DNA of 48,092 nt, taken from positions 1 to 48,092 of the forward strand of contig NZ_BAYD01000077.1 of NCBI RefSeq assembly GCF_000685075.1, written 5' to 3'. A program made the position numbers and the translations under genes. Below are positions 17,058 to 25,716 of this stretch, piece after piece. The notes under the pieces were generated by a model. That model ran no database searches, was not told where the DNA came from, and saw only the letters and a program-made list of their open reading frames with translations. Numbering within the stretch: the first letter of the stretch is position 1; each line of letters starts with the position of its first letter. Source of the stretch: Paraburkholderia oxyphila NBRC 105797 (GTDB taxonomy: Bacteria; Pseudomonadota; Gammaproteobacteria; Burkholderiales; Burkholderiaceae).

Positions 17058-18050
17058 ATGAAGCGAATCACCGCAAAGGCCGCGCTGGCGGCGTTGCTCG
17101 CGGCCGGCGCGCTATGCCTGCTGCCGTACGCGATCTCGGCGGCCTACCTGCCCGAAGTGACGCGCTTCGTGATCCTGGCCGGCACGGCGATGAGCCTGAA
17201 CCTGCTCGTGGGCACCACGGGTCTGCTGTCGCTCGGGCAGGGGCTCTTCTTCGGGCTCGGCGCCTACGTGGTCGCGATCGGGACGATCCGCTACGGCCTT
17301 TCGTACTGGAGCGGGATGGCGCTCGCGATCGTCCTGTCCGTGCCGGTGTCGTTGCTGAGCGCGCTGATTTCGCTGCGTGCGCGGCATCTGTTCTTCGGCC
17401 TGCTGACGCTGGCCATCGGCCAGGTCGCATTCGTGTTCGTGGTGTCGAGCTATAACCTCACGGGCGGCGACGACGGGCTCGTGGGCGTGACCTTGCCCGA
17501 CTGGCTCGCCAGCGGTCCGGCGCAGTTTCGCTTCGCGGTTATCGTCACCGTTGCAGCCTGTGTCGTACTCCTGAAGATCGTCTCGTCGCCGTTCGGCGCG
17601 ATGCTCGGCGCCGTGCGCGAGAACGCCGACCGCGTCGCGTCGCTCGGCGGCAATCCCAGGCGCTTCGAGCTGGCTGCCTTCGTGATCGCTGGCGCGTTCG
17701 GCGCGCTGTTCGGCGCCGTGCTGGCGGGCGTGGAAGGCAGCGTGGATCCCCATCTGTTCTCGTGGGTCACGAGCGCGATGCTGCTTATGATGATCGCGCT
17801 GGGCGGCCGCTCGGTCTTTCTCGGGCCGGTGCTGGGCACGCTGGTGCTGGAGATTCCACGCGCGTACGTGCAGGTCCACTCCGCGAATGCGGACCTCGTG
17901 GTGGGCGCGCTCGTGATCTTCTGCGCGCTGGTCTTTCCCGAAGGGATCGCGCCGAAGCTCGTGGCGCTGCTGGCCGCACCGCTGCGGGCAAGGCGCTGCG
18001 CGCCCGCAGCGGTGGCTTCGCCGCAGCGCGGCGTCGAGGGGCAACCATGA
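17058..18050 (+). CDS. LIV-type ABC transporter permease (LivM class)
   Basis: A 330-residue permease. LivM-class motifs are MSLNLLVGTTGLLSLGQGLFFGLGAY and GAFGALFGAVLAG, followed by the ALGGRSVFLGPVLGT loop. ATG 17058, one base after the LivH-class stop. The last four bases overlap the ATPase start (ATG 18047), so translation is coupled. Forms a heterodimeric channel with the preceding product. Confidence 0.92.
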   Translation: MKRITAKAALAALLAAGALCLLPYAISAAYLPEVTRFVILAGTAMSLNLLVGTTGLLSLGQGLFFGLGAYVVAIGTIRYGLSYWSGMALAIVLSVPVSLLSALISLRARHLFFGLLTLAIGQVAFVFVVSSYNLTGGDDGLVGVTLPDWLASGPAQFRFAVIVTVAACVVLLKIVSSPFGAMLGAVRENADRVASLGGNPRRFELAAFVIAGAFGALFGAVLAGVEGSVDPHLFSWVTSAMLLMMIALGGRSVFLGPVLGTLVLEIPRAYVQVHSANADLVVGALVIFCALVFPEGIAPKLVALLAAPLRARRCAPAAVASPQRGVEGQP

Positions 18051-18805
18051 AAGAGCACGTCGAACTGGCGCTGCAGGCGTCGAACCTCGTCAAGTCGTTC
18101 GGGGGCTTCACGGCTGTCGATGGCGTGTCGTTTTCCATTGGCGCGGCCGAGGCCGTGGCGATCATCGGTCCCAACGGCGCGGGCAAGAGCACGCTCTTCG
18201 ACCTGCTCACCGGCCGCAAGCTGCCCGATAGCGGCGAAGTGCGCGTGTTCGGCGCGCCCGTCACGCGGCAGCCGCCGTGGCGGCGCGCGAAGCACGGCAT
18301 CGGACGCTCGTTCCAGGTGAGCAGCGTGTTTCCCGGCTACACCGCGCTCGAAAACGTGCAGATCGGGCTAATGCTGGCGCAGGGGCGTGCGTGGAACCTG
18401 TTGCGCCCGGCCACGCGGACGAACCGGGACGAGGCGAACGTGCTGCTCGAGAAGGTGGGGCTCGCGGGCAAGCGCGAGGTGCTCTCCGGCGAGCTGTCGT
18501 ACGGCGACCAGCGCAAGCTCGAACTGGCCGTGGCGTTGTCGACGGGCCCGCGCCTGCTGCTGCTCGATGAGCCAACGGCCGGCATGGGGCGCGACGAGTC
18601 GCGCGACTGCCTGAGCCTGATCCACGCGATCGCCGCGCAAGAGCAGATGCCGATGGTGTTCGTCGAGCACGACATGGATATCGTTTTTTCGTTTGCGACC
18701 CGCGTGATGGTGCTGGTGGCCGGGAGCGTGCTGATCGACGGCACGCCGGATACCGTGCGCGCGGACGAACGCGTCAAGGAGGCCTATTTTGGAGAGGCGA
18801 TCTGA
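18047..18805 (+). CDS. LIV-type ABC transporter ATPase (LivG class)
   Basis: A 252-residue ATPase: Walker A GPNGAGKST, Q-loop GRSFQVSSVF, signature ELSYGDQRKLE (the LSGGQ equivalent shortened to LSYGDQ, usual in this class), Walker B LLLLDEPTAG and switch His in FVEHDMD. Starts at ATG 18047 inside the end of the permease gene. Works as a heterodimer with the LivF-class ATPase encoded immediately downstream. Confidence 0.92.
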   Translation: MKEHVELALQASNLVKSFGGFTAVDGVSFSIGAAEAVAIIGPNGAGKSTLFDLLTGRKLPDSGEVRVFGAPVTRQPPWRRAKHGIGRSFQVSSVFPGYTALENVQIGLMLAQGRAWNLLRPATRTNRDEANVLLEKVGLAGKREVLSGELSYGDQRKLELAVALSTGPRLLLLDEPTAGMGRDESRDCLSLIHAIAAQEQMPMVFVEHDMDIVFSFATRVMVLVAGSVLIDGTPDTVRADERVKEAYFGEAI

Positions 18806-19595
18806 CCAGGCCCTGCGCGTCGAGGGACTGGAAGCGGGGTATGGCCGCGTGAAGGTGATACGCGACGGCGCGATAGCGGTCGGGCACGGCGAGGTCGTCG
18901 GACTGATCGGGCGTAACGGCGCCGGCAAGACGACCTTCATCTCGTCGGTGGCGGGGCTCGTCATGCCGGGCGCGGGGCGCATCGTGCTGGACGGTGTGGA
19001 CATCGCCGCGCTCGCGCCGAGCCGGCGCGTGGCCGCGGGCCTCGCGCTCGTGCCCAGCGGCGGGCGCCTGTTCAGGTCGCTCACGGTCGCGGAGAACCTG
19101 ACGATCGGCGTGAAGACGCCCGCGCCGGGCCGGCTCGAAGGCGTGTTCGATCTTTTCCCGGAGTTGCACAAGCTGCGGCTGCGCTACGCCGGGAAGCTGT
19201 CCGGCGGCGAGCGCCAGATGGTCGCGATCGCACGCGCGCTGATGCTCGAGCCGCGCCTGTTGTTGCTCGACGAGCCCAGCGAAGGGCTCGCCCCCGTTGT
19301 CGTGCTGCGGCTCGCGAAGGCGATCGAGCGGCTGCGCGCGGACGGCATGGCGATGCTGATCGCCGAGCAGAACGCCAAGTTCGCCGACCTGATCTGCCAG
19401 CGCTGGTATTCGATCGACAAGGGGACGATCGAGCCGCTCGGGAAAGAGCCGCTCGGGAAGGAGCCGCTCGGGAAGGAGCCGTTCGGGAAAGCGCCGCTCG
19501 GGGCCGAGGCGGCGGGCGCGCCGTCGTGTACGGCACCGCCGCCGGCCGTGGCGCTCAGCTCGCGTAAAGATTCGGGAACTGCCCGCTTGTGCTGA
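18789..19595 (+). CDS. LIV-type ABC transporter ATPase (LivF class) with repeat tail
   Basis: A 268-residue ATPase: Walker A GRNGAGKTT, signature LSGGERQMVAIARAL, Walker B LLLLDEPSEGLAP. The TTG at 18789 is chosen because AAGGAGG lies six bases upstream; it overlaps the previous gene by 17 bp. The usual LivF ends near IDKGTIEP (about residue 217). Here the frame continues through five tandem EPLGK-like pentapeptides and a further Ala/Pro-rich 30 residues. The 3' end overlaps the convergent aldehyde dehydrogenase by 41 bp. No binding-protein gene adjoins; the nearest candidate is at 31907-33139. Confidence 0.9.
   Translation: MERRSDQALRVEGLEAGYGRVKVIRDGAIAVGHGEVVGLIGRNGAGKTTFISSVAGLVMPGAGRIVLDGVDIAALAPSRRVAAGLALVPSGGRLFRSLTVAENLTIGVKTPAPGRLEGVFDLFPELHKLRLRYAGKLSGGERQMVAIARALMLEPRLLLLDEPSEGLAPVVVLRLAKAIERLRADGMAMLIAEQNAKFADLICQRWYSIDKGTIEPLGKEPLGKEPLGKEPFGKAPLGAEAAGAPSCTAPPPAVALSSRKDSGTARLC
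19431..19505 (+). repeat. Five tandem 15-bp units in the LivF-class gene
   Basis: Units start at 19431, 19446, 19461, 19476 and 19491, each close to GAGCCGCTCGGGAAG, encoding EPLGK, EPLGK, EPLGK, EPFGK, APLGA. In frame and positioned after the conserved ATPase fold, so copy number can vary without breaking the enzyme. Confidence 0.9.
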
Positions 19596-21066
19596 TGACG
19601 GTCGTGCGGGTCTCGAGGTACGGGTCGAGCGCATCGATGCCGTTCTCGCGGCCCCAGCCGCTCGATTTGAAGCCGCCATACGGCGTGGACCAGCGCAGGA
19701 ACGAGTAGGTGTTGACCCAGACCATGCCCGCTTCGATGCGGTTCGAGACACGGTGGGCGCGTCCCACGTCGCGCGTCCACAGTCCCGCCGTGAGGCCGTA
19801 TGCCGAGTCGTTCGCGATGGCGATGGCCTCGTCCTCGCCGTCGAACGGAATCAGCGAGGCGACCGGCCCGAAGATCTCGTCGCGCGCGATGCGCATGTCG
19901 TTGTGCACGCCCGCGAAGACGGTGGGCTCGACGAAGTAGCCGGAGGCGAGCTCCGGCGTCGCGATGCGGTGCCCACCGGCGACGAGCTCGGCGCCATCCT
20001 CCTTGCCGAATGCGATGTACGACAGCGTCTTCTCCAGTTGCGCTTCGTGCGCCTGCGGGCCCATGTGATTCGTGTCGACCGAAGGCAGGCCGACGCGCAC
20101 GGCACGCGCCCGCGTGCAGAACGCCTCCACCACGCGCTCGTACACGGGCCGCTCGACCAGCACGCGCGAGCCGAGTGCGCAGCTTTGCCCCGTGAGCCGC
20201 CAGGCGGACGCCGTTGCGGCGTTGATCGCGTTCTCGAGATCGGCGTCGGCAAAGATGATATGCGGGGCCTTGCCGCCCAGCTCGAACGTGAAGCGCTTGA
20301 GGTTGTCGGCCCCGTCGCGGACCATCTGCTTCGCCGTCTGGGTCGAGCCCGTGAACGAGACCTTGTTGACATCCGGATGCTGGACAAGCTGCGCGCCCGC
20401 CGTGTGCCCGAACCCGGGCACCACGTTGAAGACGCCGCGCGGGATGCCGGCCTCGTGCATCAGGCGGGCGAGCACCAGCGCCGAAATGGGCGTCTGCTCG
20501 GCGGGCTTCACCACCACCGTGCAGCCCGCCGCGAGGGCCGCGCCAATCTTCAGACAGGTGGCGAGCAGCGGGGCATTCCACGGAATGATCGCGCCCACCA
20601 CGCCAATCGGCACGCGCGTGGTGAAGGCATGCACGCTTTCGTCGACGGGAATCGTCGTGCCCTGCGCCTTGTCGGCGAGCGAGGCGAACCATTGATACCA
20701 CTGCACCTGGGCCGTGAGGCTCGCGCGATGCTCGCGCACGAGATTGCCGTTGTCGCGCGATTCGATCACCGCTAGCTCGGGGATTGCGGCGCTGAAGAGA
20801 TCGGCGAAACGGCGCAGCAGTGCGGCCCGCTCGTGGCCGGGCATGCGCCGCCACGGGCCGTCGAACGCGGCGCGCGCGGCTGCCACGGCGCGGTCGATGT
20901 CGGCGCGGCCGCCCATCGGCGCGATGGCCCACGGCTTGCCGGTGGCCGGATCGATGCTCTCGACGAGCTCACCGTCGATGGGGCTGACCCATTCGCCGTC
21001 GATGTACAGGTGTTCGTAGCGTTGTAGCGGCGCATCGTGCTGCGCGCTCATGGGGGCGTTGGGCAT
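19555..21066 (-). CDS. Aldehyde dehydrogenase, copy 1
   Basis: A 503-residue NAD(P)-dependent aldehyde dehydrogenase. Cofactor domain motifs IIPWNAPL, VVVKPAEQTP and FTGSTQTAK; catalytic Glu in FELGGKAP and catalytic Cys in TGQSCALGS; C-terminal EIFGPVASLIPF and YGGFKSSGWGRE. It oxidises an aldehyde to the acid. Start ATG 21066 with GGAGA upstream; an ATG 108 bp earlier is less likely. It converges with the LivF-class gene and is divergent from a CoA-transferase, which may activate the acid produced. Substrate unknown. Confidence 0.92.
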   Translation of the reverse strand: MPNAPMSAQHDAPLQRYEHLYIDGEWVSPIDGELVESIDPATGKPWAIAPMGGRADIDRAVAAARAAFDGPWRRMPGHERAALLRRFADLFSAAIPELAVIESRDNGNLVREHRASLTAQVQWYQWFASLADKAQGTTIPVDESVHAFTTRVPIGVVGAIIPWNAPLLATCLKIGAALAAGCTVVVKPAEQTPISALVLARLMHEAGIPRGVFNVVPGFGHTAGAQLVQHPDVNKVSFTGSTQTAKQMVRDGADNLKRFTFELGGKAPHIIFADADLENAINAATASAWRLTGQSCALGSRVLVERPVYERVVEAFCTRARAVRVGLPSVDTNHMGPQAHEAQLEKTLSYIAFGKEDGAELVAGGHRIATPELASGYFVEPTVFAGVHNDMRIARDEIFGPVASLIPFDGEDEAIAIANDSAYGLTAGLWTRDVGRAHRVSNRIEAGMVWVNTYSFLRWSTPYGGFKSSGWGRENGIDALDPYLETRTTVISTSGQFPNLYAS

Positions 21067-21223
21067 GCGTGTCTCCAGTGTCGGTGTTGTGTGTCGTGAG
21101 GGAACGAGGCGCGCGGCGGCACGGATCGGATCCGGCTTGCTGCGGCGCGGCGCGCTGGGCCCTTCGGGACTCAAACACTATGTGCCCGCGCCGCGCGGGG
21201 CGTCCACGTTGCGCTGCGCTTCG

Positions 21224-21238
21224 TTCCGGAATCTGGAA
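21224..21238. promoter_or_regulatory. TTCC-N7-GGAA dyad in divergent promoter
   Basis: TTCCGGAATCTGGAA; its last 14 bases match the dyad upstream of the AAHS gene (12825) at 12 of 14 positions. Lies between aldehyde dehydrogenase and CoA-transferase starts; candidate LysR-type operator. Confidence 0.4.
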
Positions 21239-21278
21239 GCGCGGCCATGGCGTGGCCGTGCCGGCCCGATTCGGCCGC

Positions 21279-21301
21279 ATCGAAGCTGCGCTTCGATTTT
21301 T
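21279..21301 (+). promoter_or_regulatory. Perfect inverted repeat followed by T-run in the leader
   Basis: ATCGAAGC-TGC-GCTTCGAT (21279-21297) with five Ts at 21297-21301, 64 bp before the CoA-transferase start. The shape is that of an intrinsic terminator; in this position it could be an attenuator, or a plain operator. Confidence 0.4.
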
Positions 21302-21364
21302 CGCGATTGGTCGCAAGCGGCACGCACAGTAAGCTGAACTGCCCTTGTCTGGAGACCTCTGACC

Positions 21365-22531
21365 ATGCACGAAACGCAGTGTGAAGCCCAGGGCCCGCTG
21401 GCCGGCATCCGGATCGTCGAACTAGGCGGGGTCGGACCGGTGCCGTTCTGCTGCATGCTGCTATCGGACCTCGGCGCCGACGTGATCCGCATCGACCGCC
21501 CGCCCGGCTACGACGGCGGCGTGCCGGGCGACCCGCGCCTGAACCTGCTCAATCGCGGCCGCCGCAGCGCGGCATTCGACCTGAAGCGTCCCGATGCCGC
21601 CGCCGCCGTCCTGAAGCTGGTCGCAAAGGCCGATGCGCTGGTCGAAGGTTTTCGCCCGGGCGTGGCCGAGAAACTGGGCCTCGGCCCCGAGGCCTGCCTC
21701 GCCGCGAATCCCGCGCTGGTCTACGGGCGCATGACGGGCTGGGGGCAGGACGGCCCGCTCGCCCAGGCGCCGGGGCACGACATCAACTACATCTCGCTCA
21801 CGGGTGTGCTGCACGCCATCGGTCCCGCCGCAGGGCCGCCCGCCATTCCGCTGAATCTCGCTGGCGACTTTGGCGGCGGCTCGCTTTATCTCGCGCTAGG
21901 CGTGGTATCGGCGATCCTGGAGAGCCGCCGCTCGGGCCAGGGCCAGGTGGTCGATGCCGCGATGGTCGACGGCTCGGCCTCGCTGATGACGCTGTGCTAC
22001 GGGCTGCTCGCGAGCGGCTACTGGAAGGACCAGCGCGCCAGCAACCGGCTCGATTCGGGCGCGCCCTGGTACAACGTCTACGAGACGAAGGACGGACGCT
22101 GGCTCAGCGTGGGCTCGAACGAGGCGCGCTTCTGGCGCAATACGCTGGAGATCCTGGGGCTGTCCGTTGCGGACATGCCCGATCAGCACGACACCTCGCG
22201 CTGGCCCGAGGTGCACGAGAAGTTCGCCGCTATCTTCCGCACGCGCACGCGCGACGAATGGTGCGCGCTGGCCGAGGGCCGCGAGGTGTGCTTCGCGCCG
22301 GTGCTTTCGATGACGGAAGCGCCCACGCATCCTCACCTGCGCGCGCGCGGCACCTTCGTCGAGCGCGATGGCGTCGTGCAGCCCGCGCCGACGCCGCGCT
22401 TCAGCCGCACGCCCGGCGCGATTCAGCGCGCGCCGGCGAAGCCCGGCGAGCACACGGAGGAAGCGCTGCGGGACTGGGGATTCAGCAGCGGGGAACTGGA
22501 CGCCTTGCGCGAGTCGCGCGTCATCGTGTGA
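21365..22531 (+). CDS. CaiB/BaiF CoA-transferase, alpha-methylacyl-CoA racemase-like
   Basis: A 388-residue protein nearest the alpha-methylacyl-CoA racemase branch: GIRIVELGGVGPVPFCCMLLSDLGADVIRID at the N-terminus, GWGQDGPLAQAPGHDINY with the racemase His, and QVVDAAMVDGSASLMT with the active-site Asp. It would epimerise a 2-methyl-branched acyl-CoA or transfer CoA. ATG 21365 with GGAGA upstream. It is strikingly similar to the product at 46104. It precedes the acyl-CoA dehydrogenase - MaoC - thiolase-fold block, fitting a beta-oxidation-like route for branched acids. Confidence 0.88.
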   Translation: MHETQCEAQGPLAGIRIVELGGVGPVPFCCMLLSDLGADVIRIDRPPGYDGGVPGDPRLNLLNRGRRSAAFDLKRPDAAAAVLKLVAKADALVEGFRPGVAEKLGLGPEACLAANPALVYGRMTGWGQDGPLAQAPGHDINYISLTGVLHAIGPAAGPPAIPLNLAGDFGGGSLYLALGVVSAILESRRSGQGQVVDAAMVDGSASLMTLCYGLLASGYWKDQRASNRLDSGAPWYNVYETKDGRWLSVGSNEARFWRNTLEILGLSVADMPDQHDTSRWPEVHEKFAAIFRTRTRDEWCALAEGREVCFAPVLSMTEAPTHPHLRARGTFVERDGVVQPAPTPRFSRTPGAIQRAPAKPGEHTEEALRDWGFSSGELDALRESRVIV

Positions 22532-22728
22532 ATGGCCGTCAAGCACAGGATTTCCGCGTGCTGATTAAGTCGGAGTCCTGATGTTCGTGCGGATCGAATC
22601 GATCTTCGGGAAATTCGAATTGTTGCTTCGTAATTGACCAGTTGGATCGGAAAACGCCTGGACCTAATCTACAGACAGTGATGCCCGGCACAACAACGAG
22701 GCAGACACATCAACTGGAGCGAAGACAA

Positions 22729-23874
22729 ATGCAAGCGAACTTTCTGGACGAATCGCAGACGATGTGGCTCGACACCGTCAACCGGTTCATGGACAACGAG
22801 ATCACCGTCGAGTACGTGCGCAAGTGCGACATGAATCGTGACTATCCGTACGAGGCTTACGAGAAGATCGCAAAGCAGGGATGGCTGGGCATCCTGATCC
22901 CGGAGGAAGAAGGCGGATCGGGCGGCGACATTTTCGACTATTCGCTGATGGCCGAAGGGCTCGGCAAGTTCGGTTTCGACTTCGCGTGCTCGGTGCTCGT
23001 GCCGACCTTCACGGCCATGAACATCATCAAGTTCGGCACGCCCGAGCAAAAGGCGAAATACGTCCAGCCGTTCATCGACGGCAAGATCCGCTTCTCGGTG
23101 TCGATCTCGGAGCCCGATGCGGGATCGGACGCCGCGAATACGAAGACGCGCGCGCGCCGTGACAGCAACGGCGACTGGATCGTGAGCGGCCAGAAGCTCT
23201 GGTGCAGCGGCGCGGCGGCCAACGACACCGTGATCGCGATGCTCGTACGCACGAGCACGGACGACAAGCACAAGGGCCTCTCGGTCCTGCTGATCCCGAA
23301 CAACACGCCCGGCATGGTCATCAATCGCCTGCCCACGCTTTCGCGGCACGCCACGGGCACGACCGAAATCTTCCTCGACGAAGTGCGCGTGCCGGGCGAC
23401 GCGCTGCTGGGCGAGGAAGGCCAGGGCTGGAAGATCATCACCGAGCACCTCGAGCTCGAACGCTGCGCCGTGGCGGCCGCATATACGGGCAATGCGCAGC
23501 AGGCCGTCGCGACGGCCACGCGCTACGCGCACGAGCGCATCCAGTTCGACCACCAGCTCTACGACTTCCAGGTGGTTCGCCACATGCTGGCCGACTGCCA
23601 GACCAAAGTCGATGCCGCGCGCCTGCTCTGCTACCGCGCCGCGCAGATGGCCGCGAACCATGTGCCGTGCAGCCGCGAAGTGTCGATGGCGAAGCTGTAC
23701 GGCTCCGAAACGCTGAAGGAGTGCGCGCTCGCGGGCATGCAGGTGCTGGGCGGCTACGCGAACCTGCCCGAAGCGGACATGGAGCGCTATTTGCGCGAGA
23801 GCATCCAGTCGACCATCGGCGGTGGCACCTCGCAGATCCAGCGCACGATCATCGCGAAATCGATGCGTCAGTAA
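22729..23874 (+). CDS. Acyl-CoA dehydrogenase, copy 1
   Basis: A 381-residue FAD enzyme introducing an alpha,beta double bond into an acyl-CoA. Motifs: GWLGILIPEEEGGSGG, SISEPDAGSDAA, LWCSGAAANDTVI and the C-terminal ESIQSTIGGGTSQIQR, where the YEGT glutamate of medium-chain enzymes is replaced by Gly. Starting ATG 22729; the frame reaches upstream to 22642 but the family begins here. First gene of a run continuing with MaoC, thiolase-fold and DUF35 genes. Confidence 0.9.
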   Translation: MQANFLDESQTMWLDTVNRFMDNEITVEYVRKCDMNRDYPYEAYEKIAKQGWLGILIPEEEGGSGGDIFDYSLMAEGLGKFGFDFACSVLVPTFTAMNIIKFGTPEQKAKYVQPFIDGKIRFSVSISEPDAGSDAANTKTRARRDSNGDWIVSGQKLWCSGAAANDTVIAMLVRTSTDDKHKGLSVLLIPNNTPGMVINRLPTLSRHATGTTEIFLDEVRVPGDALLGEEGQGWKIITEHLELERCAVAAAYTGNAQQAVATATRYAHERIQFDHQLYDFQVVRHMLADCQTKVDAARLLCYRAAQMAANHVPCSREVSMAKLYGSETLKECALAGMQVLGGYANLPEADMERYLRESIQSTIGGGTSQIQRTIIAKSMRQ

Positions 23875-23966
23875 GGACGCACGGTCCCGCAGCGAAGCAA
23901 GCGGACGCAAACGCGGGATGGGCCGGTATGGCCATCTCGCCCACACAATTCTCAGGAGACCCGGCA

Positions 23967-24473
23967 ATGAGCGTAATGAGCGTAGTTAACAACAGCATCA
24001 ACATCCCGCTGGACGAACTGGAAGTCGGGCAGAAGTTCCGCTCGCCCGGCCGCACGGTGACCGAAAGCGACGTCGTGATGTTCTGCATGTTCACCGGCAA
24101 CTGGATCGAAATCCATTCGAACAAGGAATACGCGGAGAAGACCCGCTGGGGCGAGCGCATCGTCCAGGGCATGCTGACGTTCTCGCTGATCTCCGGGCTG
24201 CTGCAGTTCGGCCCCGCGATTCAGGCGAATTACGGCGTGGACAAGATGCGCTTCCTGAACCCGGTGAAGATCGGCGATACGGTCTACGCGAGCGCCGAGG
24301 TGATCGCGAAGAAGGACAAGGACGAGAAGTTCGGCGTGGGCACGATGCTGATCCAGGCGTACAACCAGCGCGGCGAAGTCGTGCAGCGCAGCGAGTGGAG
24401 CCTCTTGATGCTGCGCCGGCGCACGGACCTCGATGCGCTGGTCGCCGAAGCCCAGCCCGACTTCAAGGTCTGA
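23967..24473 (+). CDS. MaoC-like hydratase, copy 1
   Basis: A 168-residue single hot-dog protein. ELEVGQKFRSPGRTVTESDVVMFCMFTGNWIEIHSN aligns with the R-hydratase catalytic region, with the Asp of the usual D-x-N-P-x-H replaced by Asn (GNWIEIH) while the His remains. ATG 23967 with CAGGAGA upstream. It would hydrate the enoyl-CoA formed by the preceding dehydrogenase, or form half of a two-subunit hydratase with the DUF35-linked system downstream, as in steroid side-chain loci. Confidence 0.82.
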   Translation: MSVMSVVNNSINIPLDELEVGQKFRSPGRTVTESDVVMFCMFTGNWIEIHSNKEYAEKTRWGERIVQGMLTFSLISGLLQFGPAIQANYGVDKMRFLNPVKIGDTVYASAEVIAKKDKDEKFGVGTMLIQAYNQRGEVVQRSEWSLLMLRRRTDLDALVAEAQPDFKV

Positions 24474-24484
24474 GGAGCGCGAGC

Positions 24485-25696
24485 ATGAGTCCCCAACCGG
24501 TAGCGGCGATCGTCGGCATGGGCGATGCGTATGCGTCGCTCGCGAACAGGAAGGACCCGCTGCAGCTGGCCGCGGAAGCGACGCTGAACGCGCTCGCCGA
24601 CGCGGGCATCCGCAAGGACCAGGTCGACGCGGTGTTCACGGGCCGCTCGCCATGGGCCGACAAGCGTTCGCAGTGGAGCAACATCTTCATCTCGCACATG
24701 CAGATGCCGGTGACGATCACGAGCGAGCTGACGATGCATGGCGCCGGGCTGACCTCGACGCTGGCGATCGCGGCGCAGATGATCGCGGCGGGCCGGGCCG
24801 AGTACGTGCTGTGCCTGCAGAGCGACGCGACGGAGCTGTTCGTCGACGCGGTCGCAATGGGCGCGGAGGCCGACGCCGACCCGCAGTTCGAGATCCCCTA
24901 CGGCCCGACGATTCCGGCGCTTTACGCGCAGGCCGCGCATCGCTACTTCCACGAATTCGGCATCACCGAGGCGGATCTGGCCGATGTCGCCGTCGCGAAC
25001 CAGCGCTGGGGCCGGCATCATCCGCACGCGGCGAAAGCGAAGTTCGGCGAGATCGACCGCGCCAAGGTGCTGGCCTCGCCGTATGTGGCAACGCCGCTGC
25101 GCCGATGGATGTGCTCGACGTGGGGCGGCGGCACGGGCGGGGCGCTCGTGGTCACGTCGCCGGAGAACGCGCGCGCCGCCCGCAATCCGGTGTACCTGAT
25201 GGGCTACGGATCGGCCACCACGCACGAATACCTGACCGACCGCATGAACATGCGGCAGTGCCGGTTCGAAAGCCTTGGCGCATTCCCCAACCTGACCACG
25301 ACGGCGACAGCGGAGGCGGCACGCCAGGCCTATGCGATGTCGGGCCTCGGTCCTGCCGATATCGACATGGCACAGATCTCGGTGAACTTCGCGCACATGG
25401 GCCCGATCGTGATGGAGGATCTGGGCTTCGCGAAGAAGGGCCATGGCATCGACCTCTATCGCGAAGGCCGCACGGGCGTGGACGGCGACCTGCCCACCGA
25501 TACCAACGGCGGCTGGCTGTCGTTCGGACAGCCAGGCATCTCGTGCAACATGGACAGCATCGTGGAAGCGGTGCGCCAGTTGCGCGGCGAGCCGCTGGGT
25601 CTCGCCCCCGCGCGTCGCCCGCAGACCGTGCTCGTGCAGGGCGCGGGCGGGATGCTGGCGGCCGGCGCGGTGCTGCTGCTGTCGTCCGCCACGTGA
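24485..25696 (+). CDS. Thiolase-fold protein lacking the thiolase active site (Ltp/SCP2-like)
   Basis: A 403-residue thiolase-superfamily protein. By eye the acylated Cys corresponds to Gly86 (HGAGLTSTLAIAAQ), the GHP histidine to Gln349 (GGWLSFGQPG) and the second Cys to Gln385 (LVQGAGG), so no thiolase catalytic residue survives. Such non-classical proteins include the Ltp aldolases of steroid side-chain cleavage, which act only with a DUF35 partner. A DUF35 gene follows at 25717. ATG 24485 with GGAGCGCGAGC upstream. A retro-aldol or acyl-transfer role is likely, but the reaction is not known. Confidence 0.85.
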   Translation: MSPQPVAAIVGMGDAYASLANRKDPLQLAAEATLNALADAGIRKDQVDAVFTGRSPWADKRSQWSNIFISHMQMPVTITSELTMHGAGLTSTLAIAAQMIAAGRAEYVLCLQSDATELFVDAVAMGAEADADPQFEIPYGPTIPALYAQAAHRYFHEFGITEADLADVAVANQRWGRHHPHAAKAKFGEIDRAKVLASPYVATPLRRWMCSTWGGGTGGALVVTSPENARAARNPVYLMGYGSATTHEYLTDRMNMRQCRFESLGAFPNLTTTATAEAARQAYAMSGLGPADIDMAQISVNFAHMGPIVMEDLGFAKKGHGIDLYREGRTGVDGDLPTDTNGGWLSFGQPGISCNMDSIVEAVRQLRGEPLGLAPARRPQTVLVQGAGGMLAAGAVLLLSSAT

Positions 25697-25716
25697 TATC
25701 CGATTGAGAGCATTCC

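Noticed and set aside
19431..19505. Short tandem array considered as CRISPR-like.
   Set aside because: Units are contiguous, 15 bp, in frame in a coding region, with no spacers.
19184..20932. A 582-codon minus-strand frame.
   Set aside because: Overlaps aldehyde dehydrogenase copy 1 in a different frame on the same strand; no motifs, Arg-rich.
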